From contig NZ_QTKT01000012.1 in NCBI RefSeq assembly GCF_018424605.1, forward strand, positions 31,597 to 95,596: 64,000 bases of DNA. Reading direction: 5' to 3'. A program made the position numbers and the translations under genes. The notes below the pieces were generated by a model that was not told the origin of the DNA, searched no databases, and was given only the letters and a program-made list of their open reading frames with translations. Below are positions 29,608 to 39,186 of the stretch, piece by piece; the first letter of the stretch is position 1; the number at the start of each line of letters is the position of its first letter. This DNA comes from Marinobacter lipolyticus. Its GTDB lineage: Bacteria > Pseudomonadota > Gammaproteobacteria > Pseudomonadales > Oleiphilaceae.

Positions 29608-31092
29608 ATGACCGTACGTACCCGAATTGCCCCGTCACCCACCGGTGATCCACACGTTGGTACCGCCTTCGTGGCCCTGTTCAACCTGTGCTTTGCCCGT
29701 CAGCACGGTGGCCAGTTCATTCTGCGTATTGAAGACACCGATCAGGCCCGCAGTACCGCAGAGTCCGAGCAGGACATTCTTGACGCTCTGCGCTGGCTGG
29801 GGTTGGAGTGGGACGAGGGCCCGGACGTGGGCGGACCCCACGGCCCCTATCGTCAATCCGAGCGCAAGGATTCCTACCGCCAGTATGCGCTGGATCTGGT
29901 CACCGCTGGCCATGCGTTTTACTGTTTCCGCACCCCGGAAGAGCTGGACGCGATCCGCGAAGAGCGTAAGGCCCAGGGCCTGAACCCCGGCATCAAGGGC
30001 GACCTGGAACTGTCCGAGGAAGAAGTGAAGCGTCGCCTGGACGCCGGCGATCCTTACGTGATCCGCATGAAGGTGCCAGATGAAGGCGTGTGCGAAATCC
30101 GTGACATGCTCCGGGGCACCATCGAGATCGACTGGTCCCAGGTCGACTGCCAGATCCTGCTGAAATCCGATGGCATGCCCACCTACCACCTGGCCAACGT
30201 GGTGGACGATCACCTGATGGAGATTACCCACGTGCTACGGGGGGAGGAGTGGATCAACTCGGCACCCAAGCACAAGTTGCTGTACCAATACTTCGGCTGG
30301 GATATGCCGGAATTGTGTCACCTGCCGTTGCTGCGCAACCCGGACAAGAGCAAGCTGTCCAAGCGCAAGAACCCCACCAGCATCAACTTCTATGAGCGCA
30401 TGGGCTTCCTGCCGGAAGCGGTCACCAACTACCTTGGCCGTATGGGCTGGTCCATGCCCGACGAGCGGGAAAAGTTCACCCTCAACGAGATGATCGAGAA
30501 CTTCGACATCCAGCGGGTGTCCCTTGGCGGCCCGGTCTTCGACGTGGAAAAACTGCGCTGGCTGAACGGAATGTGGCTGCGCGAGGACCTGAGCGACGAC
30601 CAGTTCGTGGAGAAGATGCGCAGCTGGTGGTTCAACGAAGACGCCCTGCGTGCGCTGATTCCACACATCAAGGGGAGGGCGGAAGTATTCTCCGATGTGG
30701 CTCCCATGGCGTCGTTCATGTTCTCGGGCATGCTCAATCTCAAGCCGGAAGACTTCGCCCACAACAAGCTGGAAGAGGCCCAGATCAAGCGGGTGCTGCA
30801 GTTCACCCTGTGGAAGCTGGAGGCCCAGCGCCACTGGAGCAAGGACAACATTTTTGCCGACATCAAGACCCTGGCCAAGGCCATGGACCTGAAAATGGGC
30901 GACTTCATGTTTTCCATCTTCGTGGCCATCGCCGGCACGCCGAACTCCTGGTCGGTGATGGATTCCATGGCGTTGCTGGGGCCGGATATGACCCGCTCCC
31001 GGTTGCGCCACGCCCTGGAAGTCATGGGTGGCTTCTCCAAGAAAGAAACCAAGAAAGTGGAAAAGGAATACGCGGCATTGCTCGCGGAATAA
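29608..31092 (+). CDS. gltX: glutamate--tRNA ligase
   Basis: A 494-residue class I aminoacyl-tRNA synthetase. The HIGH-type motif is in [13 protein letters not shown], the KMSKS-type motif is KLSKRKNP, and the anticodon-binding helical domain fills the C-terminal third. TATAAT at 29560-29565 is a good -10, though no clear -35 is seen. The gene is followed directly by tRNA-Ala and tRNA-Glu, the latter being its own substrate. Confidence 0.96.
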   Translation: MTVRTRIAPSPTGDPHVGTAFVALFNLCFARQHGGQFILRIEDTDQARSTAESEQDILDALRWLGLEWDEGPDVGGPHGPYRQSERKDSYRQYALDLVTAGHAFYCFRTPEELDAIREERKAQGLNPGIKGDLELSEEEVKRRLDAGDPYVIRMKVPDEGVCEIRDMLRGTIEIDWSQVDCQILLKSDGMPTYHLANVVDDHLMEITHVLRGEEWINSAPKHKLLYQYFGWDMPELCHLPLLRNPDKSKLSKRKNPTSINFYERMGFLPEAVTNYLGRMGWSMPDEREKFTLNEMIENFDIQRVSLGGPVFDVEKLRWLNGMWLREDLSDDQFVEKMRSWWFNEDALRALIPHIKGRAEVFSDVAPMASFMFSGMLNLKPEDFAHNKLEEAQIKRVLQFTLWKLEAQRHWSKDNIFADIKTLAKAMDLKMGDFMFSIFVAIAGTPNSWSVMDSMALLGPDMTRSRLRHALEVMGGFSKKETKKVEKEYAALLAE

Positions 31093-31162
31093 CCGCTTTG
31101 GTGAAGAAGTAAACGGAATGGACAGGGAAGTTCAGAAAACTGAAAAAAATGGAGATTAAAGG

Positions 31163-31191
31163 TTGACGCCCATAGGGCGGATCCTTAATAT
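31163..31191 (+). promoter_or_regulatory. promoter of tRNA-Ala/tRNA-Glu operon
   Basis: TTGACG (31163-31168), 17-bp spacer and TATA-like TAATAT (31186-31191). A GC-rich stretch follows the -10, as in stable-RNA promoters under stringent control. Confidence 0.75.
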
Positions 31192-31204
31192 ACGCAGCCG
31201 TTGA

Positions 31205-31280
31205 GGGGCCATAGCTCAGCTGGGAGAGCGCAACACTGGCAGTGTTGAGGTCAGCGGTTCGATCCCGCTTGGCTCCACCA
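31205..31280 (+). tRNA. tRNA-Ala(GGC)
   Basis: A 76-nt cloverleaf with encoded CCA. The acceptor stem is GGGGCCA paired with TGGCTCC (one G-T pair), the D-arm holds AGCTCAGCTGGGAGAGC, the anticodon loop CTGGCAG gives GGC, and the T-arm has GGTTCGATCC. It reads GCC. Confidence 0.97.
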
Positions 31281-31287
31281 ATTTCTA

Positions 31288-31363
31288 GTCCCCTTCGTCT
31301 AGTGGCCTAGGACTCCGCCCTTTCACGGCGGCAACAGGGGTTCGAACCCCCTAGGGGACGCCA
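31288..31363 (+). tRNA. tRNA-Glu(TTC)
   Basis: A 76-nt cloverleaf with encoded CCA, 7 bp after tRNA-Ala. The acceptor GTCCCCT pairs with AGGGGAC, the anticodon stem CCGCC/GGCGG encloses loop CTTTCAC with anticodon TTC, and the T-arm has GGTTCGAACC. It is charged by the upstream GltX. Confidence 0.97.
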
Positions 31364-31399
31364 ATACGGCTTGACGGTTTAGTCCACCGGAAAGCCATC

Positions 31400-31427
31400 A
31401 AAAAAACCGCCTTCGGGCGGTTTTTTT
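31400..31427 (+). terminator. rho-independent terminator of tRNA operon
   Basis: A 12-bp perfect stem with a TTCG tetraloop (31400-31411 with 31416-31427), ending in seven T. Confidence 0.94.
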
Positions 31428-31511
31428 GTGTCTGGAGGAAAGCTGAAAAGCGTTCTCTGAGGCTGGGGCGTGAGGCTTCCTATCGCCGCGCGCAGACTCT
31501 GGCAAAAGAGC

Positions 31512-32363
31512 TTAGCGAGAGGCGATAGCGCCCTTGCCAACGCCTTCGTACGCTTTGACCCGGATGGTGTCCTCGGGGAATTCCGCTTTCAACTGATCCG
31601 CCATATGCGCGGCAATCAGTTCCACGGTGGTATCTGTGCTCATCATGTAGACTCGCTGTTCCGGCAGCGTCAGCGCGAATTCGCCCTGGTTGGCCTCGTA
31701 TTCAAAGGTGACGTAGGCAGTGCCGTGCTCGTCCACCCAGCGCCGGGTTACGTCTTCCTCCGAGCCCACGTAGATATCGCGCCATAGCGTCGCCCAGCGC
31801 TTTTCCAGGTCGTAATCTCGATGGCCGTTGCGATCGATGCGAATGGGCGAGCGGTGTCCGTGAGCGATACGCTGGCAGTTGCCGAGGTGTTTCTTCAGGC
31901 CATGAACGTAATGGTAATAGGCGCCTTCGATGACGTCCTCACGCAGGTGTATCTCCACGTCCGTCACGTTGCCCGGCAATACCGCCATCAACTCCCGTTC
32001 CAGCAGCGCAGCCACCGCTGACGGCACTACCCGCTCCGCGGACAGCCAGACCACCGCCTCATCCGGGGAGCGGTGAGTGATCCGAGTACCGTCGGTCAGT
32101 GTCCAGGTAAAGGTGTCGGGCGTCTCCTCGCTCCAGGCCACGCCTTCATAACCCCGGGGAATCACCAGCCGGTGGTCCACGCGCTCATCGATCACTCGCT
32201 TGATGGTGCGTTTCACGTTGCTGAAATCAAACACCATGCCCTGTTCGTCCAGCTCGCCACCGAGAACCACGTCGGCAATCCAGCTTTCTCCAACCAGTCC
32301 CCGGGCGGGGTCCAGATAGGCGAAATCAATGACGGTCAGGTTGTCCACAAACAGGTGATTCAT
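31512..32363 (-). CDS. tandem PTPS / QueD-like protein
   Basis: A 283-residue protein of the 6-pyruvoyl tetrahydropterin synthase family, about twice the size of QueD. The C-terminal half has the zinc-type IAHGHRSPIRI and a YEGVGKGA end. The N-terminal half keeps the fold pattern (MVFDFSNVKRTIKRVIDERVDHRL) but shows FAYLDPARGLVGES where the zinc His should be, so that site is probably dead. It may be a 6-carboxytetrahydropterin synthase for queuosine or another pterin enzyme. The start at 32363 gives MNHLFVDNLTVIDF; no clear Shine-Dalgarno is seen. Confidence 0.75.
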   Translation of the reverse strand: MNHLFVDNLTVIDFAYLDPARGLVGESWIADVVLGGELDEQGMVFDFSNVKRTIKRVIDERVDHRLVIPRGYEGVAWSEETPDTFTWTLTDGTRITHRSPDEAVVWLSAERVVPSAVAALLERELMAVLPGNVTDVEIHLREDVIEGAYYHYVHGLKKHLGNCQRIAHGHRSPIRIDRNGHRDYDLEKRWATLWRDIYVGSEEDVTRRWVDEHGTAYVTFEYEANQGEFALTLPEQRVYMMSTDTTVELIAAHMADQLKAEFPEDTIRVKAYEGVGKGAIASR

Positions 32364-32417
32364 CGGGAAGTCCGAACAGGATGAGGTTGATTGATGGGCG
32401 GATTCTAGCAAAAATCC

Positions 32418-33116
32418 GTGAATGCTAGCAGTCTGTCGATCGCGCTGAGCCCATTCGCCGTTTCGCAAGAGGATGACACCATAGATAAATCACCGAAAGC
32501 CAGCCATGAGCAATTCCCCGCATTGGTGCTTGCGGCGGGCGCGTCCCGGCGCATGGGGCGCAGCAAGGCCCTGCTGGAGACCGGGCAGGGCACGCTGTTG
32601 GATCAGGCGATTCGGCAAGCCCGATTGATGAGCGACCGGGTGACGGTAACCACCGGAGCCGGGTATCCCTTGATGCGCTTTCGCGCCCGGGTGCAGCCGG
32701 CGTGCTGGTTGCCGGTGGCCGACTGGGGCGAGGGGATGGCGGCCTCGTTGCGTGCGGGTGTAGCCAGCCTGGGCGCGGAAGCCAAGGGCGTGTTCGTGTT
32801 GCTGGCGGACCAGCCATTGCTGGATGCCGCTGCTCTGAGTGCGATGGCCAGGGCGGCGAGATTTATGCCGGGTCAACCGGTGGCGGCTGAATATTCCGGG
32901 CGCCCCGGGGTGCCGGCGTGGCTGCCACGTTGGCTATGGCCAGAGATTCTGGCCCTTGAGGGCGATCGCGGGGCGTCGTCAGTACTGCTAGCCGCCGGCG
33001 CCACCCGGGTGGAGATTCCCGGGGTGGCAGACGACGTCGACACCCCGCTGGATTGGGCGGCGGTCAGGCCCAGGCTCAGCCAAACAGGCCCGACAACCAG
33101 GCAATGCCGACGGTAA
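32418..33116 (+). CDS. MobA-like nucleotidyltransferase
   Basis: A 232-residue protein with the molybdenum-cofactor nucleotidyltransferase fold: [18 protein letters not shown] binds the nucleotide, VLLADQPLL holds the metal-binding Asp, and GDRGASSVL and DDVDTPLDW close the domain. It most resembles MocA-type CTP:molybdopterin cytidylyltransferases. No xanthine dehydrogenase or XdhC gene is nearby, so the target is unclear. The first 30 residues are not conserved in the family and the true start may be later. Its last 41 bp overlap the convergent response regulator gene. Confidence 0.75.
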   Translation: MNASSLSIALSPFAVSQEDDTIDKSPKASHEQFPALVLAAGASRRMGRSKALLETGQGTLLDQAIRQARLMSDRVTVTTGAGYPLMRFRARVQPACWLPVADWGEGMAASLRAGVASLGAEAKGVFVLLADQPLLDAAALSAMARAARFMPGQPVAAEYSGRPGVPAWLPRWLWPEILALEGDRGASSVLLAAGATRVEIPGVADDVDTPLDWAAVRPRLSQTGPTTRQCRR

Positions 33117-34176
33117 AGATACCCAGGCTGACGGCAAGGCCCATGGTGTAGAGTTTGGACGTGGTAGAGCGCTGCTGGGCCACGAACAGGTCTATGGTGC
33201 GTTGGGCAATGTCTTCCGCCGTTTCCCGGGAGATCTCGTGGGCCTGCTGGATGGCTTCCGACTGCAGGGTCTGCCAGAACTCGGTATCGATGGTCTGCAC
33301 GCTGGTGATGTGGTCCTTCAGCTCCGCCATGTGCTCGCTGGTAAAGCCGCTGTTACGGGCCAGATCTTTCTTCAGGTCTGCCAGTTCCCGCCCCAGATTA
33401 AGATTTACCTCGGCGGCAACCTCGTCGCGCAGGTTGCGGGTGCGCTCATCCACCAGCTCGGAAAGAGCTTTCAGTTTGTCGTCTACAGCGGCGTCCTGTT
33501 TCTTGCTGGCATCGTCCAGGGCGCGTTTGAGATGGTCAAACTGTTCATCAAACAGGTCGCTCAGCAATTCGTGCAGGCGGTTGTTGATGTGGGTTTTCAC
33601 TGCCGAGCGGGCAATCTGCTCGATCAGGTCGCTGGTCAGTGGCACGGTCTGCGGTGCGTCGCTGCTGGTGCGGGCGCCGGGCTCTGCTTTCGGAGACAGC
33701 TCCAGTGCGGCGTCTGCGGGAATGTTCAGCAGGTCTTCGTCGGCGTCGGGGGCTGGCTCTCCGGCCGTCAGCACCGGGTTTTCCGGCAGCGTGCCCTCGG
33801 TCACGTCGTTGTCCAGCTGATCAAGCACCAGCCCCAGGCCCTCGGTATGGGGCGGTTTGGTCAGGATGTTGTAGACGCCGAAGTTCCGGGCCTCCTCCAT
33901 GAAGGTCGGGGACTTCTTGGAGGTGCACATGATGATAGGAATGGCCGCGGTGTCCGGATTGCCCTTGATGGCCTTGGTGGCTTCCACGCCATTCATGCCG
34001 GGCATCAGATGATCCATGAAAATCACGTCAGGCCGCTGGTTGCTGTTCAGGAAGTCCAGGGCTTCCTCTGCCGAACCTGCCATGTTGACTTCCATGTCTC
34101 TGCTTTCCAGCAGTTTGCTCAAGGCAAAGCGCGCCACCTTGGAGTCGTCTACCAGAAGTGCGTTTTTGATCGCCAT
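33076..34176 (-). CDS. membrane-anchored response regulator without DNA-binding domain
   Basis: A 366-residue protein. Residues 1-125 are a complete receiver domain: acidic pair Asp10-Asp11, phosphoacceptor Asp55, Thr85 and Lys107. A linker rich in Pro, Ala and Asp follows, then about 150 residues of charged heptad-like helix ([16 protein letters not shown]), and at the very end a single membrane helix ([24 protein letters not shown]). There is no DNA-binding or enzymatic output domain, so phosphorylation probably changes a coiled-coil complex at the membrane. It follows the MORN gene by 50 bp on the same strand. Partner kinase unknown. Confidence 0.78.
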   Translation of the reverse strand: MAIKNALLVDDSKVARFALSKLLESRDMEVNMAGSAEEALDFLNSNQRPDVIFMDHLMPGMNGVEATKAIKGNPDTAAIPIIMCTSKKSPTFMEEARNFGVYNILTKPPHTEGLGLVLDQLDNDVTEGTLPENPVLTAGEPAPDADEDLLNIPADAALELSPKAEPGARTSSDAPQTVPLTSDLIEQIARSAVKTHINNRLHELLSDLFDEQFDHLKRALDDASKKQDAAVDDKLKALSELVDERTRNLRDEVAAEVNLNLGRELADLKKDLARNSGFTSEHMAELKDHITSVQTIDTEFWQTLQSEAIQQAHEISRETAEDIAQRTIDLFVAQQRSTTSKLYTMGLAVSLGIFTVGIAWLSGLFG

Positions 34177-34226
34177 GTCACAACCTCAACCTGTTACAGC
34201 TTTGCGTTCATTATCGGGCTGATGAC

Positions 34227-35558
34227 TTACCAGCCTTCCAGTTGCGGGCACTGGGTCGCCCGGTAACTCTTGTCCCGATAGCAAACACCGGGTTCCGTGG
34301 TGCGGGCGGTGAAGACTTCACCGGCCGCCGTGGTCAGGCGCACCTGGCCATAGGGTTCGCCATGTTTGAAGGTGGCTTCGATGGAACTGCCGTTGGGGTT
34401 GCGCAGCAGGCCGCGGCCGTGGAACTTGCCTTCGATGTATTCACCTTCGTACTTCTTGCCATCGGCAAACACTTCCGCACCTTTTCCGTGGAAATCGCCG
34501 TTGGAGAACTCGCCTTCATAGAAGCGGCCATCGGGGTAGGTGAGGCTGCCCTGGCCATGAAATTCGTCATTGCGGAAGCCGCCAACGTAAAGCATGCCAT
34601 CCGCCGTTGTCAGGGAGCCGTGACCGTTCAGGCGTCCTTCTGCCCACTGGCCGGTCAGAATATCGCCGTTGTCCAGGGTAAGCGTACCCTGGCCGTGGAA
34701 CCGGTCATCCTGGAACTGGCCGGTGTAGCGATTGTTGTCGGCGCTGCGCCAGACCCCTTCGCCCTCGCGCCGGCCTTCGTTCCAGTCACCGGTGTAGCGG
34801 CTGCCGTCGGGGTACCAGGCGGTTCCTTCGCCGTGGAACTGGCCGTCAACGAAGTGACCCTCGTACCTGAGGCCATTGCGGTCTTCGTAGGTGCCATCAC
34901 CGGTGCGGACACCGCCGATCCAGGTGCCGTTGCGGAAATTGACCGTGGTGTAGGCCTCCAGTTTACCAACCAGTGTCATGTCGTCACCTGCTTCCAGGGC
35001 AACGGTCTGGTTCCAGGGCTTGAAGCCGTCTTTACTGATGGTCACGTCGTAGCGGCCAGGGTCAAGCTCCAGATCAAGGCGGGTGGCGCCGTATTCACGT
35101 CCGTTGATGGTCACCGTGTCGCCAATCACGTTGGACCGTAACACCAGCATGCCGGTTGTCGGCGCGGGCCTGGCGGGTTCCGGCGCGACATCGGTACGGG
35201 TCGGCATCGCCGAGGACGGTTCGGCCATCGCGACCTGGGTTGGATTCTCCGGCATGGGCGCAATCGAAAAATGTTCAGCCGCAGGTGGTTGGCGCGGCAG
35301 GTCCGCGACGGTTACCGGCTCGATGGGGCGAGAGCCGTGGTCCGGCTTTGCGCTCTGCTCTGGTTCCGCGGGTGGTTGCGGAGCGGATGTCTGTTCGGGC
35401 TCGGCGGTCATCCGGGCGATCTGCGCCTGGGTGGACTCCGGTTCGGTGACCAACGCGTCAGCCAGTGGCACATCCTCGCTAACCGAGGCAAACCCCGCGG
35501 TGACCAGCAGCATAAGGGCCAGTGCGTTGATGAACAGAAGTGGTCTGAAATCGACCAT
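34227..35558 (-). CDS. PEGA and MORN-repeat protein
   Basis: A 443-residue protein. A hydrophobic N-terminal segment (FINALALMLLVTAGFA) looks like a signal or anchor. A Pro/Ala/Glu-rich linker (40-135) follows, then a PEGA-like domain (about 136-200, VTINGREYGATRLDLELDPG), then seven or eight MORN repeats of 23 residues (pattern YxGxFxxGxFHGxGxxxxxDG) to about 400. A short tail has two Cys. MORN arrays bind lipids or proteins and PEGA domains are common on surface proteins, so an envelope scaffold is likely. It sits between the anchored response regulator and a two-TM protein gene. Confidence 0.8.
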   Translation of the reverse strand: MVDFRPLLFINALALMLLVTAGFASVSEDVPLADALVTEPESTQAQIARMTAEPEQTSAPQPPAEPEQSAKPDHGSRPIEPVTVADLPRQPPAAEHFSIAPMPENPTQVAMAEPSSAMPTRTDVAPEPARPAPTTGMLVLRSNVIGDTVTINGREYGATRLDLELDPGRYDVTISKDGFKPWNQTVALEAGDDMTLVGKLEAYTTVNFRNGTWIGGVRTGDGTYEDRNGLRYEGHFVDGQFHGEGTAWYPDGSRYTGDWNEGRREGEGVWRSADNNRYTGQFQDDRFHGQGTLTLDNGDILTGQWAEGRLNGHGSLTTADGMLYVGGFRNDEFHGQGSLTYPDGRFYEGEFSNGDFHGKGAEVFADGKKYEGEYIEGKFHGRGLLRNPNGSSIEATFKHGEPYGQVRLTTAAGEVFTARTTEPGVCYRDKSYRATQCPQLEGW

Positions 35559-35660
35559 GGGAAACCTCGCATTCCTGCATTCCTGACCCCATCATCTTAA
35601 CCAGTGAATGCAACGTTATGTAACAGAAAGTGTCTGAACTTAACGAGAATGCAGGCCAAA

Positions 35661-36173
35661 TCACACTTTGTCCGGAAGCCGATCATGGTTGAGCTGTTCC
35701 CATGAACGCATATACACGTCTGCCTCGTATTCATAGGGGGAGCGGAAGGGGGTCAGCACGAAGTCGAATACCAGAAAGAAGAAACCCACCGACGCCCAGG
35801 CAATGGCCAGAGTACTGAGGGTGGTGGCCTGAACCTCCGGGTTGGATGCCACAAAATCCTGCAGCAGAGGAATCAGGTCGGTGGCCATGACCACGGGATT
35901 GAAACTCGACATCACAAAGGGGACCCAGAAGGCAATGAATACCGGAAAGAAGCCAAAGGACCACAGAATACGCCGCAGCATATAGACCGCGGCCTCGCGC
36001 CAGTAACGCTGGCGCACATCGGGTACCTTACGGATCTGTTCGATGTAATGGCGGCGCTCTGCCCACCAGGCGGCAACTTCCGGCGCCTGGACTGAGCCCT
36101 TGCGTGGCGTGATGTGGCTGTCGGCGATGGTCATGGATTCGGGCGCTACCTTATGGCTGGAGGACTGGTGCAT
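35661..36173 (-). CDS. two-TM membrane protein of unknown function
   Basis: A 170-residue protein with two hydrophobic helices (about 75-95, FGFFPVFIAFWVPFVM, and about 120-140, LAIAWASVGFFFLVFDFVL) and polar ends. I do not recognise the family with confidence; the layout is loosely like PgaD, but no pga genes are present. An ATG at 36134 is an alternative start. It lies first in a minus-strand group with the MORN protein (102-bp gap) and the anchored response regulator. Confidence 0.6.
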   Translation of the reverse strand: MHQSSSHKVAPESMTIADSHITPRKGSVQAPEVAAWWAERRHYIEQIRKVPDVRQRYWREAAVYMLRRILWSFGFFPVFIAFWVPFVMSSFNPVVMATDLIPLLQDFVASNPEVQATTLSTLAIAWASVGFFFLVFDFVLTPFRSPYEYEADVYMRSWEQLNHDRLPDKV

Positions 36174-36233
36174 GATAATCGACTTTGCGTGTTACCCTAC
36201 AACCCTCAATTTGTTAAACACAGGATAGACTGA

Positions 36234-39158
36234 ATGGCCGCTGTGATCGACAACGCAACCCACCCGGCTTTCGAGAAGCTCCGCAGTCACCGTATCGACA
36301 CTCTCAACCTGACCGTGGAAGAGTATCGTCATCGCAAGACCGGCGCGCGCCATCTGCATATGGCTGCCGACAACGACGAGAACGTCTTTTTTGTCGCGCT
36401 GCGAACGTTTCCGATGGATTCCACCGGCGTGGCTCATATTCTGGAGCACACGGCGTTGTGCGGCAGTGAGCGCTACCCGGTGCGCGACCCGTTTTTCATG
36501 ATGATCCGCCGTTCGCTGAACACCTTTATGAACGCCTTCACCAGCAGTGACTGGACCGCGTATCCGTTCGCCAGCATGAATCGGAAGGACTTCGACAACC
36601 TGTTGTCGGTGTATCTGGATTCGGTATTCTTCTCCAAACTGGATCCGCTGGATTTCGCTCAGGAAGGTCATCGCCTGGAGTTCGACAAGCCGGACGATCC
36701 CTCAACGGATCTGGTGTATCGCGGCGTGGTCTACAACGAAATGAAGGGGGCGATGAGTTCTGCCACCTCCCAGCTGTGGCAGAACCTGTCGAGCCACCTG
36801 TTCCCGACCACGACCTATCACTACAACAGCGGCGGTGAACCGGACCACATTGTGGATCTGGAGTATGACGATCTGGTGAAGTTCTACCGCCACCATTACC
36901 ACCCGAGCAACGCCATTTTTGCTACCTACGGCAATATTCCCGCCCACGAGCACCATGAGCGCTTCGAGGAGCTGGCACTCAAGCGGTTCGATCGCCTGGA
37001 TATCGAGCTGCCGGTGCGGGATGAAAAGCGCATGTTCTCTCCGGTGCGTGTGGAGCAGGGCTATGCGGTGAATGAGGGTGAGGGTACCGAGCGCAAGACC
37101 CATATCGTGATGGGCTGGTTGCTGGGTCACAGTTTCGATCTGCAGGAGAATCTGGAGGGGCAGCTGCTTTCCGCGGTGCTACTGGAGAACAGCGCCTCAC
37201 CGCTGATGCGAGCGCTGGAAACCACCGATATTGGCCATGCGCCGTCGCCCATGTGCGGGCTGGAAGATTCCAACCGTGAGATGACCTTCGTATGCGGTAT
37301 CGAGGGCAGCGAGCCGGATCAGCACAAGGCGCTGGAGTCCCTGATCGAGGAAACCCTGCAGAAGGTGGTTGACGAAGGGGTTAGTGAAGAGCGTCTCGAA
37401 GCCATACTGCATCAGCTGGAGCTGCACCAGCGGGAGATTGCCGGCGACCAGTTCCCTTACGGGCTGCAGCTGATCATGAGCGCGATATCGCCCATGGTGC
37501 ACGGAGGCGATCCGGTGGAGCTGCTGGATCTGGAGCCGGTGCTGGCGCACATGCGCGAGAAAATCCGTGACCCGCAGTATGTGCCGGGATTGATCCGCAG
37601 CAAACTGCTTGAGAATCCCCATCGGGTCACCCTGACCCTGCGGCCCGATGACAAGCTCGAGAGCCATCGGCAGCAGGCCATCCGTGAGGCACTGGCCCAA
37701 CGCAAGGCGGCGCTGACCGATGATGAGGTCCAGCAGATTGTGGCACGCGCCCAGGCACTGGAAGAGCGCCAGCAGCGTAAGGACGACGATTCCATTCTGC
37801 CGAAAGTCGATCTCACCGACGTGCCCCTGCAGATGCCAGAGCCGGAGAGCCGCTACGACGGCGACATTGCCGCTACCGTCTTTGCCCGTGGCACCAATGG
37901 CCTGGTGTATGAGCAGGTGGTGCTGCCGGTGCCGGCACTGACCGAAGACGAGCTGTTGCTGTTGCCGTATTACACCACGCTGATCCCGGAAGTGGGTTGT
38001 GGCGAGCTGGATTACCTGCAAATGCAGGACCGTATCTCCGCGGAAAGCGGAGGCATCAGTGCGTCGTTTTCGGCCAAGGGGCGGATCGATGATGTGCAGG
38101 ATCTCACCGGCTACCTGATCTTCAATGGCAAGGCGCTGGCCCGCAACCGGAGCGAGCTGACCCGTTTGCTGAACGACGTGTTCCACGGCGCCCGATTCGA
38201 TGAGCACGAGCGGGTACGAGAGCTGGTGGCGCAGATCCGCGCTCGCCGCGAGCAGGCGGTCACCGGCAGTGGCCATGGCCTGGCCATGGGGGCGGCCTCC
38301 CAGGGTATGAGCCCGGGCGCCTGGCTATCGTTCCGCATAGGTGGCCTTGCGGCCATTCGTGGCACCAAGGAACTGGACAAGGCGCTGAACGATCCGGCCG
38401 AACTGGCGGCATTCTGCGGCCGACTGGCGGCTCTGCACGAGAAAGTCCGCAAACAGGCCCGGGAATTCCTGGTGATCGGTGAAGAGGATCAACTGGACCC
38501 GATGGTGGATGACCTCAAGACCTGCTGGGAGACGGCGTCGTCGGGCTCTGGCGAGGCCTGGAGCATGGCGCCGGTGAATTACACCACCCGGGAGGCCTGG
38601 TTGACCTCGACCCAGGTAAACTTCTGCGCAAAGGCTTACCCCACGGTACCGGTGGACCATCCGGATGCTGCGGCCCTGACCGTGCTGGGTGGCTTCCTGC
38701 GTAACGGTTACCTGCACCGGGCAATCCGCGAGAAAGGCGGCGCCTATGGTGGCGGAGCCGGGCAGGACAGTGTGAACGGTACATTCCGGTTCTTCTCCTA
38801 CCGGGACCCACGCCTGGAGGAAACCCTGGACGATTTCGACAATGCGCTGACCTGGCTGCAGCAAACAGACCACGACCCCCAGGAGCTGGAGGAGTCCATT
38901 CTGGGTGTGGTTGGTCAGCTGGACCGGCCGCGCTCACCGGCCGGAGCGGCGCGACACGCCTTCCACAACAGGTTGTTCGGGCGCTCAGTGGAGCAGCGGG
39001 CCAGATTCCGCGAGCGGGTGCTGGCGGTGACGCTGGATGACCTGAAGCGGGTGGCCAGGCAGTGGCTGGCACCGGAGCAGGCCAGTACCGCAGTGGTGAC
39101 CAGCCCCGAAAACCGCAGCCGCGCCGAGGCCCTGGGGCTGAGTATCCAGGAGCTGTAG
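36234..39158 (+). CDS. M16C family zinc peptidase (PreP-like)
   Basis: A 974-residue protein of the size of presequence protease (PreP/Cym1). The inverted zinc motif HxxEH is complete at His68-Ile-Leu-Glu71-His72 in GVAHILEHTALCG, with the second Glu ligand expected in VYNEMKGAM. A second, inactive M16 half contains GAYGGGAG and R/Y residues that form the closed chamber. No signal peptide, so it probably degrades peptides in the cytoplasm. AGGATAG precedes the ATG. It is flanked by the divergent two-TM gene and the convergent ppsR. Confidence 0.9.
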   Translation: MAAVIDNATHPAFEKLRSHRIDTLNLTVEEYRHRKTGARHLHMAADNDENVFFVALRTFPMDSTGVAHILEHTALCGSERYPVRDPFFMMIRRSLNTFMNAFTSSDWTAYPFASMNRKDFDNLLSVYLDSVFFSKLDPLDFAQEGHRLEFDKPDDPSTDLVYRGVVYNEMKGAMSSATSQLWQNLSSHLFPTTTYHYNSGGEPDHIVDLEYDDLVKFYRHHYHPSNAIFATYGNIPAHEHHERFEELALKRFDRLDIELPVRDEKRMFSPVRVEQGYAVNEGEGTERKTHIVMGWLLGHSFDLQENLEGQLLSAVLLENSASPLMRALETTDIGHAPSPMCGLEDSNREMTFVCGIEGSEPDQHKALESLIEETLQKVVDEGVSEERLEAILHQLELHQREIAGDQFPYGLQLIMSAISPMVHGGDPVELLDLEPVLAHMREKIRDPQYVPGLIRSKLLENPHRVTLTLRPDDKLESHRQQAIREALAQRKAALTDDEVQQIVARAQALEERQQRKDDDSILPKVDLTDVPLQMPEPESRYDGDIAATVFARGTNGLVYEQVVLPVPALTEDELLLLPYYTTLIPEVGCGELDYLQMQDRISAESGGISASFSAKGRIDDVQDLTGYLIFNGKALARNRSELTRLLNDVFHGARFDEHERVRELVAQIRARREQAVTGSGHGLAMGAASQGMSPGAWLSFRIGGLAAIRGTKELDKALNDPAELAAFCGRLAALHEKVRKQAREFLVIGEEDQLDPMVDDLKTCWETASSGSGEAWSMAPVNYTTREAWLTSTQVNFCAKAYPTVPVDHPDAAALTVLGGFLRNGYLHRAIREKGGAYGGGAGQDSVNGTFRFFSYRDPRLEETLDDFDNALTWLQQTDHDPQELEESILGVVGQLDRPRSPAGAARHAFHNRLFGRSVEQRARFRERVLAVTLDDLKRVARQWLAPEQASTAVVTSPENRSRAEALGLSIQEL

Positions 39159-39186
39159 TGGTCAGGTGAACCGCTGGCCGTCGGCG

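Noticed and set aside
35661..36173. Identification of the two-TM protein as PgaD
   Set aside because: The helix layout is similar, but no pgaA, pgaB or pgaC is nearby and no specific motif was recognised.
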